From assembly GCA_910584985.1 (NCBI GenBank), contig CAJUDJ010000010.1, forward strand, positions 1 through 61,813: a stretch of 61,813 bases of DNA, read 5' to 3'. Under the pieces are notes generated by a model that was given only the letters and a program-made list of their open reading frames with translations, was not told the DNA's origin and ran no database searches. Shown in pieces: positions 31,553-39,573 of the stretch. The position numbers and the translations under genes were made by a program. This DNA comes from an uncultured Eubacterium sp. (lineage in GTDB: Bacteria > Bacillota > Clostridia > Oscillospirales > Acutalibacteraceae). Positions within the stretch are counted from its first letter, which is position 1, and each line of letters begins with the position of its first letter.

Positions 31553-32089
31553 ATGAAAGCAACAGGAATTGTAAGACGAATTGATGATTTGGGAAGAATT
31601 GTAATACCAAAGGAAATCAGACGCTCTTTCAGAATAAAAGAAGGAGATCCGCTTGAGATTTTCACAGATGCAGAGGGCGAAGTGATTTTCAAAAAGTATT
31701 CACCGATCGGCGAGCTTTCAAATTTTGCAAATCAGTATGCAGAGGTGCTGCATAAAAGCGGCGGACTGCCGGTTGCCATTATGGATAATGACCATGTTAT
31801 TGCAGCCTCGGGCATCAGCAAGCGAGAAATTCTTGAAAGGCGCATAACCAAAAATATCGAAGAGCTTATGGAAAACAGAGCCATCCACATCCGAACAAAC
31901 GATGTTCCTGCCATCAATGCAATCGAAGGTTTCAGCAGAAAGGCAAATGTTGTTTATCCGATTATTTACGGCGGAGATGTTTCAGGCGCAGTTGCTCTTA
32001 TTGAGGATGAATCACATGAACCGCCCACGGAAACAGATATAAAACTGGTTCAGGTTGCTGCCGCTTTCCTCGGAAAACAGATGGAATAA
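31553..32089 (+). CDS. spoVT: Stage V sporulation protein T
   Basis: SpoVT is a forespore transcription regulator. The N-terminal AbrB-type swapped-hairpin DNA-binding domain is MKATGIVRRIDDLGRIVIPKE, RRSFRIKEGDPLEIF. The C-terminal GAF-like domain (about 60-178) distinguishes SpoVT from short AbrB proteins. Length of 178 is exact for the family. GGGAG precedes the ATG. This is the best single indicator that the organism forms spores. Confidence 0.95.
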   Translation: MKATGIVRRIDDLGRIVIPKEIRRSFRIKEGDPLEIFTDAEGEVIFKKYSPIGELSNFANQYAEVLHKSGGLPVAIMDNDHVIAASGISKREILERRITKNIEELMENRAIHIRTNDVPAINAIEGFSRKANVVYPIIYGGDVSGAVALIEDESHEPPTETDIKLVQVAAAFLGKQME

Positions 32090-32092
32090 AAA

Positions 32093-32127
32093 AATAATCC
32101 TGCTTTTCCAGGCAGGATTATTTTTTA
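32093..32127 (+). terminator. Terminator of spoVT
   Basis: AATAATCCTGC and GCAGGATTATT arms followed by TTTTTATT. Confidence 0.85.
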
Positions 32128-32228
32128 TTCCAGCACTTAATTTTCGGCAATTATTTGTTAATAAACCACAAAAAAGTTATTTATTTCCTTTGATTTATAT
32201 TCAAATAACAGAATGTTGCACAAATATA

Positions 32229-32256
32229 TTGACTTTTTTTGATTCTGTTATATAAT
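32229..32256 (+). promoter_or_regulatory. Promoter of a candidate small RNA
   Basis: TTGACT (32229-32234), a 16-base spacer and TATAAT (32251-32256). No ORF with a ribosome site follows before the terminator at 32326-32356. Confidence 0.7.
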
Positions 32257-32261
32257 GGACT

Positions 32262-32356
32262 CAACAAAGCAGATAAACGCTTTGTTGAAAAGCCTTTGGC
32301 TTTCACATAAATTTTACCCCTTTGGAAAAAGCTGTCGTCCCCTCGGCAGCTTTTTT
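32262..32356 (+). ncRNA. Candidate stand-alone small structured RNA (about 95 nt)
   Basis: The predicted RNA starts with a perfect 9-bp hairpin (CAACAAAGC/GCTTTGTTG) and has a small GCC-TTT-GGC hairpin. It then has a single-stranded ACATAAATTTTACCCC stretch and ends with an intrinsic terminator (AAAAAGCTG/GCAGCTTTTTT). It sits between spoVT and the YczE-like gene, which has its own promoter 100 bases further on. It matches no RNA class that I recognise (not 6S, SRP, T-box, or a common riboswitch). Confidence 0.5.
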
Positions 32357-32462
32357 CATTTTCATCTGCAAATTCCCATCGAATTTGATTGTAAATATTG
32401 CACAAAAGTTTTAGCCTCATTTTGTTTATTATATTCACCACACAGAAAGTTAAGAAAACAAC

Positions 32463-32490
32463 TTGCTTTCATAAATTTCAGGAATATAAT
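32463..32490 (+). promoter_or_regulatory. Promoter of the YczE/YitT-like gene
   Basis: TTGCTT (32463-32468), a 16-base spacer and TATAAT (32485-32490), 43 bases before the start codon. Confidence 0.6.
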
Positions 32491-32532
32491 AGAGGCAGTT
32501 AAAAAATCAAGTTGCGGTTGAACGAGGTTATT

Positions 32533-33363
32533 ATGAAAAAAATTGAAACAGAAATATACGGTTATTTTAAAGATATGTTTGCACAGCAGAATATGCCAAA
32601 AAGGGTTATTCTTTCCTTTATCAGCATTATTATCATGGGGCTTGGAATTTCTCTTTTTTCCATATCCGGCTTCGGCGTGGATCCGTTTACATCCATGAAT
32701 ATGAATATTTCGTCTGCCTTCGGCATTGGCTTCGGAACCTATCAGCTTATCGTGAATGCTGCTATTCTGCTTTATGTTGTTCTGATTGCCCACAGAGGTC
32801 TTGTAGGTCTGGGAACTGTGTTTAATATGGTTGGCTGCGGCTATGCATGTGAATTTTTTGAAGGTATATTTAAACCCTTTGCCGAAAGAAATGATGCCAT
32901 ACAATTCAGAATTGCATTTCTGCTTGCCGGCATCGCAGTGCTCTGCTTTGCGTGCTCCTTGTTTTTTACGGCAAATATCGGCGTTGGTCCTTATGATGCA
33001 CTTGGTTTTATGCTCAGCCGCAAAACAAAGCTTTCTCACAAATGGGTAAGAATCATAACGGATATTACGGTTATTGCAATCGGACTTGTAATCAGCGGCG
33101 GCGTATCCGCATTATGCAGCGGCAATTTCTCAGAAATCCGGAATATCGGCATCGGCACAATCATAACAGCATTGTGCATGGGGCCGTTGGTTAATATTTT
33201 CAATAAAACCGTATCCTTAAAAATTTTAAACACAAATTATGAAAAGCTCTTTAAAGAAGCAGCCCTATTTCTAATTAAAGGCGCTCTTTTAAAAAACACA
33301 AAGCCTGTAGCCATTAAGGCAGAAATAACCTTTTATTCAGATCCATACCGTATTTTAAAATAA
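32533..33363 (+). CDS. YczE/YitT-family membrane protein
   Basis: 276 residues. After a 28-residue cytoplasmic start, about five to six membrane helices follow, with FGVDPFTSMN and NIGVGPYDALGFMLS, the repeated GxGPxD-type motif of the YczE/YyaS/YitT group. The repeat suggests internal duplication, as in small-molecule transporters. The final 50 residues are cytoplasmic and unusual in length. The family's function is unknown. ATG 32533 follows GAGG; the upstream in-frame start at 32512 lacks a ribosome site. Confidence 0.83.
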   Translation: MKKIETEIYGYFKDMFAQQNMPKRVILSFISIIIMGLGISLFSISGFGVDPFTSMNMNISSAFGIGFGTYQLIVNAAILLYVVLIAHRGLVGLGTVFNMVGCGYACEFFEGIFKPFAERNDAIQFRIAFLLAGIAVLCFACSLFFTANIGVGPYDALGFMLSRKTKLSHKWVRIITDITVIAIGLVISGGVSALCSGNFSEIRNIGIGTIITALCMGPLVNIFNKTVSLKILNTNYEKLFKEAALFLIKGALLKNTKPVAIKAEITFYSDPYRILK

Positions 33364-33378
33364 TCAGTCTTAAAATAA

Positions 33379-33415
33379 AAATACCCTGTGAAATTTTATT
33401 TCACAGGGTATTTTT
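33379..33415. terminator. Bidirectional terminator between YczE-like and PurF-like genes
   Basis: AAATACCCTGTGAA and TTCACAGGGTATTT arms between convergent genes. Confidence 0.85.
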
Positions 33416-33424
33416 ATGCAGCAT

Positions 33425-34831
33425 TTATTCTTTTCCGTTCCAGCAGTAAGTGCAAAGCTTTTCAGGCTCTATTCCAACGGATTCAATCATATCATCCAGA
33501 CGGTGATAGCGAAGCGTTGTAAAGTGGAGCAACTCGCAGATTCTGTCTATCATTTTCTGATATTTCTCACTATCGGGATCTGTGTATTCGGCAAGCACCT
33601 CTTTGCTGACATTGTCGCCCTCAAATTCCTTGATAACACGGCGTGTAATCAGCTCCATTTCAGAGGAGGAGCGGGAGAAATTAAGATATTTACAACCATA
33701 GAAAAGTGGCGGGCATGCAGGGCGGATGTGAACCTCCTTTGCACCGCTGGCATACAGAAATTCTGTTGTTTCGCGAAGCTGTGTTCCCCTTACGATGGAA
33801 TCATCAATCAGAAGCAGACTTTTGCCCTCTATCAAATCGTGAATCGGAATCAGCTTCATTTTTGCAATCAGATCTCTTTTGCTCTGGTGTGTTGGCATAA
33901 AGGAACGCGGCCAGGTTGGCGTATATTTAACAAACGGCCTTGAAAACGGCACACCTGATTCATTTGCATAGCCTATGGCATGAGCAATACCCGAATCGGG
34001 AACACCTGCAACAATATCCGGTTTGACATTATCGCGGCGTGCAAGCGCCTTTCCGCAGTTATAACGCATTTTTTCAACGCTTATTCCCTCATAAGAGGAA
34101 GACGGATAACCGTAATAAATCCACAGAAATGTGCAGATTTTCATATCTTTTCCGGGTGCAGCGATAGTTTTTATACCGTCCGCTGTCATCACGGCAATTT
34201 CACCCGGTCCAAGTTCTTTATAATCCTTATATCCCAGATTAAGATAAGCAAAGCTTTCAAAGCTGAAGCAGTAGCCGCTGTCCTTCTTTCCGGCAACAAC
34301 AGGTGTTCTGCCCAGCTTGTCCCTTGCTGCAAAAATGCCCTTTGGTGTAAGAATAAGCATACTCATAGAGCCGTCTATGATTTCCTGTGCATATCTGATT
34401 CCGTCAATAAAATTATCCTTCTGGTTAATAATTGCCGCAACCAGCTCAGTAGGATTAATTTCTCCGTTGTGCATTTCAAAAAAATGTGTGTTTGTTTTTA
34501 TGATTTCATCAACAATTTCATCTGCGTTGTTGATTTTTCCCACGGTTGTTATTGCAAAGGTTCCGTGATGCGAACGCACAAGAATCGGCTGCGCCTCAAA
34601 ATCAGAAATACAGCCTATTCCCATCGTTCCGTGCATGGAATTTGATTCATCCGTAAACTTCGTTCTGAACGGTGCATTTTCAATATTGTGAATTGCCTTG
34701 TCAAATCCGTTTTCTTTGCTGTAAACTGCCATTCCTGCACGCCTTGTGCCGAGATGAGAATGATAATCTACGCCGAAAAACAAATCAAATACACAGTCTT
34801 CCTTTGATGCCGCGCCAAAAAATCCGCCCAT
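33425..34831 (-). CDS. PurF paralogue lacking the catalytic N-terminal cysteine
   Basis: 468 residues with the two-domain plan of amidophosphoribosyltransferase: an N-terminal Ntn-type glutaminase fold (HLGTRRAGMAVYS, SMHGTMGIG) and a PRTase domain with PRPP loop LLLIDDSIVRGTQLRE. True PurF begins, after processing, with a nucleophile Cys; here the start is MGGFFGAA, so glutamine hydrolysis by the usual route is impossible. C-terminal CTYCWNGKE ends the protein. I choose ATG 34831, eight bases after GGGAGG, instead of an ATG six bases earlier that touches it. Function may be ammonia-dependent or non-purine. Confidence 0.85.
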   Translation of the reverse strand: MGGFFGAASKEDCVFDLFFGVDYHSHLGTRRAGMAVYSKENGFDKAIHNIENAPFRTKFTDESNSMHGTMGIGCISDFEAQPILVRSHHGTFAITTVGKINNADEIVDEIIKTNTHFFEMHNGEINPTELVAAIINQKDNFIDGIRYAQEIIDGSMSMLILTPKGIFAARDKLGRTPVVAGKKDSGYCFSFESFAYLNLGYKDYKELGPGEIAVMTADGIKTIAAPGKDMKICTFLWIYYGYPSSSYEGISVEKMRYNCGKALARRDNVKPDIVAGVPDSGIAHAIGYANESGVPFSRPFVKYTPTWPRSFMPTHQSKRDLIAKMKLIPIHDLIEGKSLLLIDDSIVRGTQLRETTEFLYASGAKEVHIRPACPPLFYGCKYLNFSRSSSEMELITRRVIKEFEGDNVSKEVLAEYTDPDSEKYQKMIDRICELLHFTTLRYHRLDDMIESVGIEPEKLCTYCWNGKE

Positions 34832-35001
34832 AAACATCCTCCCGCATTCTATCAGTTTGTTATAAATTCGTTTCAGTAATGAAATGACCCACAAGTATTA
34901 TATCAAATGAATTTCCATATTTAAAGTGGTAATTTATAAAAATTGAAACGAACATCCCGATATTTTTTATGCATTATTCTGCAAGCAGCATTTTATCAGC
35001 G

Positions 35002-35030
35002 TTGACAAATTATTAAATTTAATATATTAT
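35002..35030 (+). promoter_or_regulatory. Promoter of the small membrane protein gene
   Basis: TTGACA (35002-35007), a 17-base spacer and TATTAT (35025-35030). Confidence 0.7.
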
Positions 35031-35067
35031 TATATCTGTAAATATGAATTATGGAAGGAAACTTCTG

Positions 35068-35511
35068 ATGAAAAAATCTATTAATGCTGTTTATTTCTGT
35101 TTGCCTGCTGTTATTTATATCTCATGCAGCGCTCTTGCTTTTTTGCTTTGGAATTTATTTAATCAGGGCAGAACACCTGTTATTGCCACAAGCATTATTC
35201 TGTGTATTGCAGGAAGCCTTTTAAGTGGATTTTTCTCAATCGGAAAATACGGCAAAAGAGGTATGTATGCCGCAATCGGCATAACAGTTGCTGCTGTTGT
35301 GCTTTGGATTATTACCTATACATTGGATTTTATGCCTGCTGCATATGTTGCCGCAGCATTATCAAGCTATTTCTTTAATATATTAAGCTGTATGCCGTAT
35401 TCAACACCCGAATATGCCATCTATATCGGATATGCCGCAGCATTAATCATTCCGCCCTGCTTAATTCTTTCAGGCCGCTTCATACGAATAAAAGCACATA
35501 AATGGCGTTAA
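35068..35511 (+). CDS. Unknown small membrane protein (147 aa)
   Basis: I recognise no family. Four hydrophobic segments are seen at about 7-25, 36-53, 66-84 and 118-140, with a basic tail (RFIRIKAHKWR) that should lie in the cytoplasm. ATG 35068 is preferred with GGAAAC upstream; an in-frame ATG at 35044 is the alternative and lacks a ribosome site. It is a monocistron between a PurF-like gene and tRNA-Pro, with its own promoter and terminator. Confidence 0.65.
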   Translation: MKKSINAVYFCLPAVIYISCSALAFLLWNLFNQGRTPVIATSIILCIAGSLLSGFFSIGKYGKRGMYAAIGITVAAVVLWIITYTLDFMPAAYVAAALSSYFFNILSCMPYSTPEYAIYIGYAAALIIPPCLILSGRFIRIKAHKWR

Positions 35512-35551
35512 ATTCAGGAAACCGATTGCTTTTGAATATCAGGTTAAATAT

Positions 35552-35590
35552 CCCGGAATCTTTGTTTTTATAAGGGTTCCGGTTGTTTTA
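35552..35590 (+). terminator. Terminator of the small membrane protein gene
   Basis: CCGGAATC pairs with GGTTCCGG (one wobble), then TTGTTTTATTT. Confidence 0.65.
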
Positions 35591-35681
35591 TTTGAATGAA
35601 CTTTTCCAAAAAATAAAATAAATTAAAATAACTCTTGCAAAATGCAGAAAAATATGCAATAATATTTCTGCTAAAGTTAAT

Positions 35682-35758
35682 CGAGGTGTGGCTCAGTTTG
35701 GTAGAGCACCACGTTCGGGACGTGGGGGTCGCAAGTTCGAATCTTGTCACCTCGACCA
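35682..35758 (+). tRNA. tRNA-Pro(CGG)
   Basis: Acceptor stem CGAGGTG/CACCTCG, D arm GGCTCAGTTTGGTAGAGC, anticodon loop TTCGGGA with anticodon CGG, T arm AAGTTCGAATCTT and encoded CCA are complete. Confidence 0.93.
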
Positions 35759-35759
35759 A

Positions 35760-35790
35760 AAAAGGCAGGTTTTTAACCTGCCTTTTCTTT
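35760..35790 (+). terminator. Terminator of tRNA-Pro
   Basis: AAAGGCAGGTT and AACCTGCCTTTT arms then CTTT, immediately after the tRNA. Confidence 0.8.
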
Positions 35791-35813
35791 ATGTTCTTTA
35801 TACAACAGACTTT

Positions 35814-35857
35814 GAACACTGCAATGTGCTGCTTTAGGATTGCAGTGTTCTTTTTTT
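35814..35857 (+). terminator. Second hairpin with T-run downstream of tRNA-Pro
   Basis: GAACACTGCAAT and ATTGCAGTGTTC arms with a 13-base loop, followed by seven T on the plus strand. It may be a back-up terminator or the end of a decayed gene; 35858-36030 holds no gene I can support. Confidence 0.6.
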
Positions 35858-36030
35858 GTTTGCCAAGCTCTTCTTCCTTATTTTAAAAAGGATTACGAAA
35901 AGAAATACAATTATCAGCCACAGACTGAGGCACCGGAATCTGCAAAATTCCGTAAACAGAGATATCCGATCTTTAATCCATATTAAAAAATATAACAATT
36001 AAGATTGTTTTGGCAAAGCCGGGAGAGAAA

Positions 36031-36390
36031 TCACTCTGCTTTGCAATTTGCACAGGTATAACAGAATTCGCGCTGAATATCAGCAACAAGAATGGCAATC
36101 AACTCGCAGACTGTGGGTTCATTCTGCAATTCATACTTCGCCATTTCACACAGCTTTTCATTGTTTTCTGCCCATATCTTCCTTGATATGGTGCTGATAT
36201 TTTTTACAAAAGAATGATAAGTGCAGCCATGGCTTTCAGCCAGCGGTTTGAAAATATTTTTTACGGCTGAAAACAGGCGTGTATCATCTTCTGTTGCAAG
36301 AATCAAAACCTCTTTAAGCTGATTATATCCCTTATAATTCTTGGTAACACCCAGCTGCTGCAATTTTTCATCTATAATTGTATTTAACAT
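36031..36390 (-). CDS. Solo Spo0A C-terminal-domain protein (copy 1)
   Basis: 119 residues corresponding only to the DNA-binding effector domain of Spo0A: LGVTKNYKGYNQLKEVL, then IFKPLAESHGCTYHSFVKNIS in the helix-turn-helix, and NEPTVCELIAILVADIQRE at the end. There is no receiver domain. The recognition-helix residues differ from those of canonical Spo0A and from copy 2. AGGAG precedes the ATG. A Cys pair ends the protein (CYTCANC), a possible metal or redox site. Copy 2 lies 2 kb away on the opposite strand. It may compete with or modulate Spo0A. Confidence 0.85.
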   Translation of the reverse strand: MLNTIIDEKLQQLGVTKNYKGYNQLKEVLILATEDDTRLFSAVKNIFKPLAESHGCTYHSFVKNISTISRKIWAENNEKLCEMAKYELQNEPTVCELIAILVADIQREFCYTCANCKAE

Positions 36391-36501
36391 AATATAAACT
36401 CCTCAGCAAAATATAAAAAAGAGTCAGGAAAACTCGGGAATTTAAAGCACATCACTTCGCTGAAGCTTTATGGCTTTAATATGGTTTAATGCCTTTCTTC
36501 G

Positions 36502-36882
36502 TTATTTTGAAGGATATGCATAAACCACTACTGTTTCACTGCCGGCAGTTATGGTTGCTTTCATTCTGTAATGGCTGAAAATATTAATATTTCGCGTTTC
36601 TGTGTAAGACATACCCGTGCCATAATCTGTTTTGCTCCAAGTTTTAATGGTTTCATAGCCATTTGATTTTTCTTTTTGTAACTCTAATGTAGTTTTTAAT
36701 GATGTTGAAGCTTTTACAGTTACAGAAGCATTACAGTGTGCTTTAATACCACTGATTAATATATAAGCACTATTTGTAGCAATGGTTGTATACATTGGCT
36801 GTATACCATAATCACCGTCATCTTCTGCTGCACTGGCACAGATATTGCAACTGAATACCATAAGCAACGATAAAAGAATCAA
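36502..36882 (-). pseudogene. Small secreted protein with damaged N terminus
   Basis: The frame encodes most of a signal peptide (LLSLLMVFSCNICASA) and a mature chain of about 105 residues with beta-rich, Thr/Ser-rich sequence ending AGSETVVVYAYPSK. It resembles small exported proteins with no assigned role. The positively charged start of the signal peptide is missing: upstream the same DNA encodes the end of the sigma-factor frame, and only an unsupported TTG (36882) is available. It was likely truncated by the same deletion that removed sigma region 4. Confidence 0.6.
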
Positions 36883-37243
36883 TAATAATTGCTAAATCAA
36901 CCTTTGAATAAACATCAAAATCATTATACGGAATTTCCGATTCCATTATTTCATCGGAAGAAAGTGTATTGATATATTTTTTCTCTTTTCTGTATCTGCT
37001 GATTGCAAAGCCTTCTGTAATTACCGAAACAAAACATTTTGTTCTTGGCGAATCCACCGTTCCGACCCTGTCAAAATTTTTTGCAATATAGAAAAAAGCG
37101 TCCTGCAGGATATCCTCAACATCTTCAGGTGTTTCGGCTTTGCTTCCTGCAATATGAGCCATCAAACCTCTGTATTTTTCATACAGCTGCTTAAATCTTT
37201 CCCTGTCTTCATAATTATCAATCAAATCAAAAAATGCTATCAT
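36818..37243 (-). pseudogene. Truncated ECF-type sigma factor (region 2 only)
   Basis: The first 110 or so residues are sigma region 2 (LYEKYRGLMAHIAG, EDVEDILQDAFFYIAKNF, FVSVITEGFAISRYRKEKK). Region 4, needed for -35 recognition, is absent. The last 25 residues (from about IDSFIVAYG) are an out-of-frame reading of the signal peptide of the secreted protein. A deletion has thus joined the 5' half of a sigma gene to the 3' part of a secreted-protein gene. GGAG lies upstream of ATG 37243. Confidence 0.75.
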
Positions 37244-37526
37244 TATCTATATCGCTCCAAAAAATAAAATTGTGAATTAAAAATATAGGTTAGTCAACCA
37301 AGAGTCGAATAAAATAAGGTTTAAATAAACAAATCCAAACTCATATTATACAAATTTTTGTTTAGCCAGGCTGTTTTATCGTATATTTTATAACAATATT
37401 ATATACAATACAATCATAATGAAAATCAGTTGTCAATACATCAATATATTAAGGTAATATCGCTAATAATTAATGTAACTATTCTGTCGGTAAATATATT
37501 AAAATAGATACAGGTGGTGATTCGGC

Positions 37527-37850
37527 ATGGATGATTATGGAATTTATGATACATTAACAGATTTGAAAAACAGCAGAAACTGGTCATATTACCGCTTTGC
37601 AAAGGAAAGTGGGCTACCTGAATCCACGGTTGCAAATGTTTTTAAAAGAAAAACCCTGCCGCAGATTGACACGCTGTTCTGTTTATGCAAAGGATTTGGC
37701 ATTGATTTTTCGCATTTCTTCTGTGATGATGAAAAATACCGCAAATTATCATCTGAGGAAAAGGAAGCCCTGAAACTATGGGATTCTTTAAATTCAAACA
37801 ATCAAAAATTAGTTAAAGAGCCGATGGGGCAACTACAAGGCAAACAATAA
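37527..37850 (+). CDS. XRE-family regulator (107 aa)
   Basis: An N-terminal Cro/C1 helix-turn-helix (NWSYYRFAKESGLPESTVANVFKRK, TLPQIDTLFCLCKGFGIDFSHFF) is followed by a charged helix (SSEEKEALKLWDSLN). This is a common clostridial type whose targets are unknown. AGGTGGTG precedes ATG 37527. It lies between the truncated sigma gene and solo Spo0A-C copy 2. The 280 bases upstream are AT-rich and contain AGTCGAA (37303-37309), one mismatch from a 0A box. Confidence 0.82.
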   Translation: MDDYGIYDTLTDLKNSRNWSYYRFAKESGLPESTVANVFKRKTLPQIDTLFCLCKGFGIDFSHFFCDDEKYRKLSSEEKEALKLWDSLNSNNQKLVKEPMGQLQGKQ

Positions 37851-37860
37851 GACTTATATT

Positions 37861-37896
37861 AAAACGGGTGAAAGTGATTACTTTCACCCGTTTTTT
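37861..37896 (+). terminator. Terminator of the XRE gene
   Basis: AAAACGGGTGAAAG and CTTTCACCCGTTTT arms with a 6-base loop, then TTATC. Confidence 0.85.
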
Positions 37897-38058
37897 ATCA
37901 AAATATATGATAAGAAGATAAAAACCTGCTTTTTCGTTATTAAATGTTCGTTTATGTTAATAAATGTAATAATATGAACTTTTATCTTATTACATGTCTT
38001 ATTTCGATTAAACTCTTCTTAGGCGAAGTTCATGAAAGCCGAAGGGGGAGAATTATTT

Positions 38059-38403
38059 ATGCCGAACACAATAATAGATGAAAGATTACAGGCACTTGGC
38101 GTTACCAAGAATTACAAGGGTTATCACAAGCTGAAGCTTGTGATTGAACTTGCACTTGAAGATGAAGAAAAACTATATTCCGTTTCAAAAAATCTGTATC
38201 AGCCGATTGCGGAAAAATGCGGGTGTTCTGCGGGTTCAATCAGTCGAAATATACGCACCGTTATAGATAATATATGGAAAAACAATTATCATAATCTTTG
38301 CGTTATAGCCGGATTAAAATTAACCGAAAAACCAACGGTTACACAGTTCATTTCATTGCTTGTTGCTAATGTTCAGCGTTCCTCCATGGCCTCAGCCGTA
38401 TAA
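38059..38403 (+). CDS. Solo Spo0A C-terminal-domain protein (copy 2)
   Basis: 114 residues, paralogous to the protein at 36031-36390; both start with NTIIDE and share LGVTKNYKGY. It aligns end to end with the Spo0A effector domain: ELALEDEEKLYSVSKNLYQPIAEKCG, the recognition helix CSAGSISRNIRTVID, and KPTVTQFISLLVANVQ. No receiver domain is present. The second copy keeps more Spo0A-like residues than the first. ATG 38059 follows GGGGGAG. It is followed by a terminator and has no partner. Confidence 0.87.
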   Translation: MPNTIIDERLQALGVTKNYKGYHKLKLVIELALEDEEKLYSVSKNLYQPIAEKCGCSAGSISRNIRTVIDNIWKNNYHNLCVIAGLKLTEKPTVTQFISLLVANVQRSSMASAV

Positions 38404-38460
38404 AATAAAACTGAGCTTATTGAAAACAAACCAGCTGCACAGCCCATAAACAGCAAATTA

Positions 38461-38494
38461 AAAGCCCCTTTATTTTATAATAAAGGGACTTTTC
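38461..38494. terminator. Bidirectional terminator between Spo0A-C copy 2 and the endolysin gene
   Basis: AAAGCCCCTTTATT and AATAAAGGGACTTTT arms (one mismatch) between convergent genes. Confidence 0.75.
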
Positions 38495-38513
38495 GTCTGA
38501 TACATTAGAATGT

Positions 38514-39572
38514 TTATTTTACGCCGCCGTGATAATCCACAAATCCGGCTTTCTGAATATTTGTTCCGCTGATATAATAAAGCACAAGATACATACCATC
38601 TATTCTGCCAAGGCAATATGCCCGGCCGTAAGGATTTATACTGCCAACGGAAAGCTGTTTGCCTGTATCGGCATAAACAACCTCCGGCGTATATCCGTTT
38701 ATCCATGTTTTGCTTTCAGGCGGAGCCTTTTCCACACCGCCCTTATAGCCCACAAAGCCTGCCTTGTGCTTATTTGTACCGTCAATAGAATAAACAACCA
38801 GCAGGGCATTCCCGGCTCTGCTGTAGCAAAGCTCAGAAGCATAAGGAAAGATTGTGCCTATCTTTTCCGTTAAATCATTCTGTTTATACACCGGCTCATT
38901 GCTGTAGCCGTTCTGCCATTTAACAGGTGTGGGAAAGCTTCCCTGTGCCGGTTTATCCGGTTCATTTTTTCCGTTTACCGCTCTGAACAGATTCCGATAC
39001 ATATAATTTGTATCCACTCTGCCGCTTAAACCGCCGACACTGCCATCAGAGGAATTCTGCCAAACATCATATTCACCCTTATATTTGTCCGTTCCGCCTG
39101 TATAATGGGCAATCCAGCTTGTATAGCGTTTTTCAATGCCTTTTTCAAGATAATTGTCGTACCAGTTTTTATTGGCATAGATACCTGCCCAGTAGCCTGC
39201 CTTTTCAATCACGGAATTAAACGCTTTTGCAATAGATGTGATTTTTGCCCTGCCGAGGTCTGTAAGGCTGCTGTCTTCCATATCACAGTAAACAGGCAAA
39301 TCTACCGTTTTTCCAGCCAGGTGTTTTACCGCCCATTCAGCGCCCTCTCTGGCTGTTGTTTCACTGTTTGAATAGATATAAACATAAACACCTATTTTCA
39401 CGCCTGCAGCTCTGGCAGCACGGTAATATTCTTCAAATCTGTCATCAACCGTATGATTGTTTTTATTACCGACCCAGCCGATTCGCAGGATTGCAAAATC
39501 AACATTTTCTGCAAGCCTGCCCCAATCCACAGAACCGTTATGCTCTGATAAATCCACTCCGAAATATGCCAT
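38514..39572 (-). CDS. GH25 lysozyme-type endolysin
   Basis: 352 residues. The GH25 muramidase domain (about 1-195) shows GVDLSEHNGSVDW (catalytic Asp), FAILRIGW, YIYSNSETTAREGAEW, VYCDMED (catalytic Glu/Asp) and AGIYANKNWYDN. The C-terminal third has two repeats of about 70 residues (LCYSRAGNALLVVYSIDGTN and YCLGRIDGMYLVLYYISGTN) that look like cell-wall binding units. No signal peptide is present, so export needs a holin, which is encoded directly upstream. ATG 39572 follows the holin stop by two bases; GTG at 39584 is an alternative. Confidence 0.88.
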   Translation of the reverse strand: MAYFGVDLSEHNGSVDWGRLAENVDFAILRIGWVGNKNNHTVDDRFEEYYRAARAAGVKIGVYVYIYSNSETTAREGAEWAVKHLAGKTVDLPVYCDMEDSSLTDLGRAKITSIAKAFNSVIEKAGYWAGIYANKNWYDNYLEKGIEKRYTSWIAHYTGGTDKYKGEYDVWQNSSDGSVGGLSGRVDTNYMYRNLFRAVNGKNEPDKPAQGSFPTPVKWQNGYSNEPVYKQNDLTEKIGTIFPYASELCYSRAGNALLVVYSIDGTNKHKAGFVGYKGGVEKAPPESKTWINGYTPEVVYADTGKQLSVGSINPYGRAYCLGRIDGMYLVLYYISGTNIQKAGFVDYHGGVK

Positions 39573-39573
39573 A

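Noticed and set aside
35834..35998. Minus-strand TTG-initiated frame of 54 codons encoding a hydrophobic segment
   Set aside because: No ribosome-binding site, no ATG, and it runs into a hairpin; composition could arise by chance in AT-rich DNA. Could also be a decayed gene but cannot be supported.
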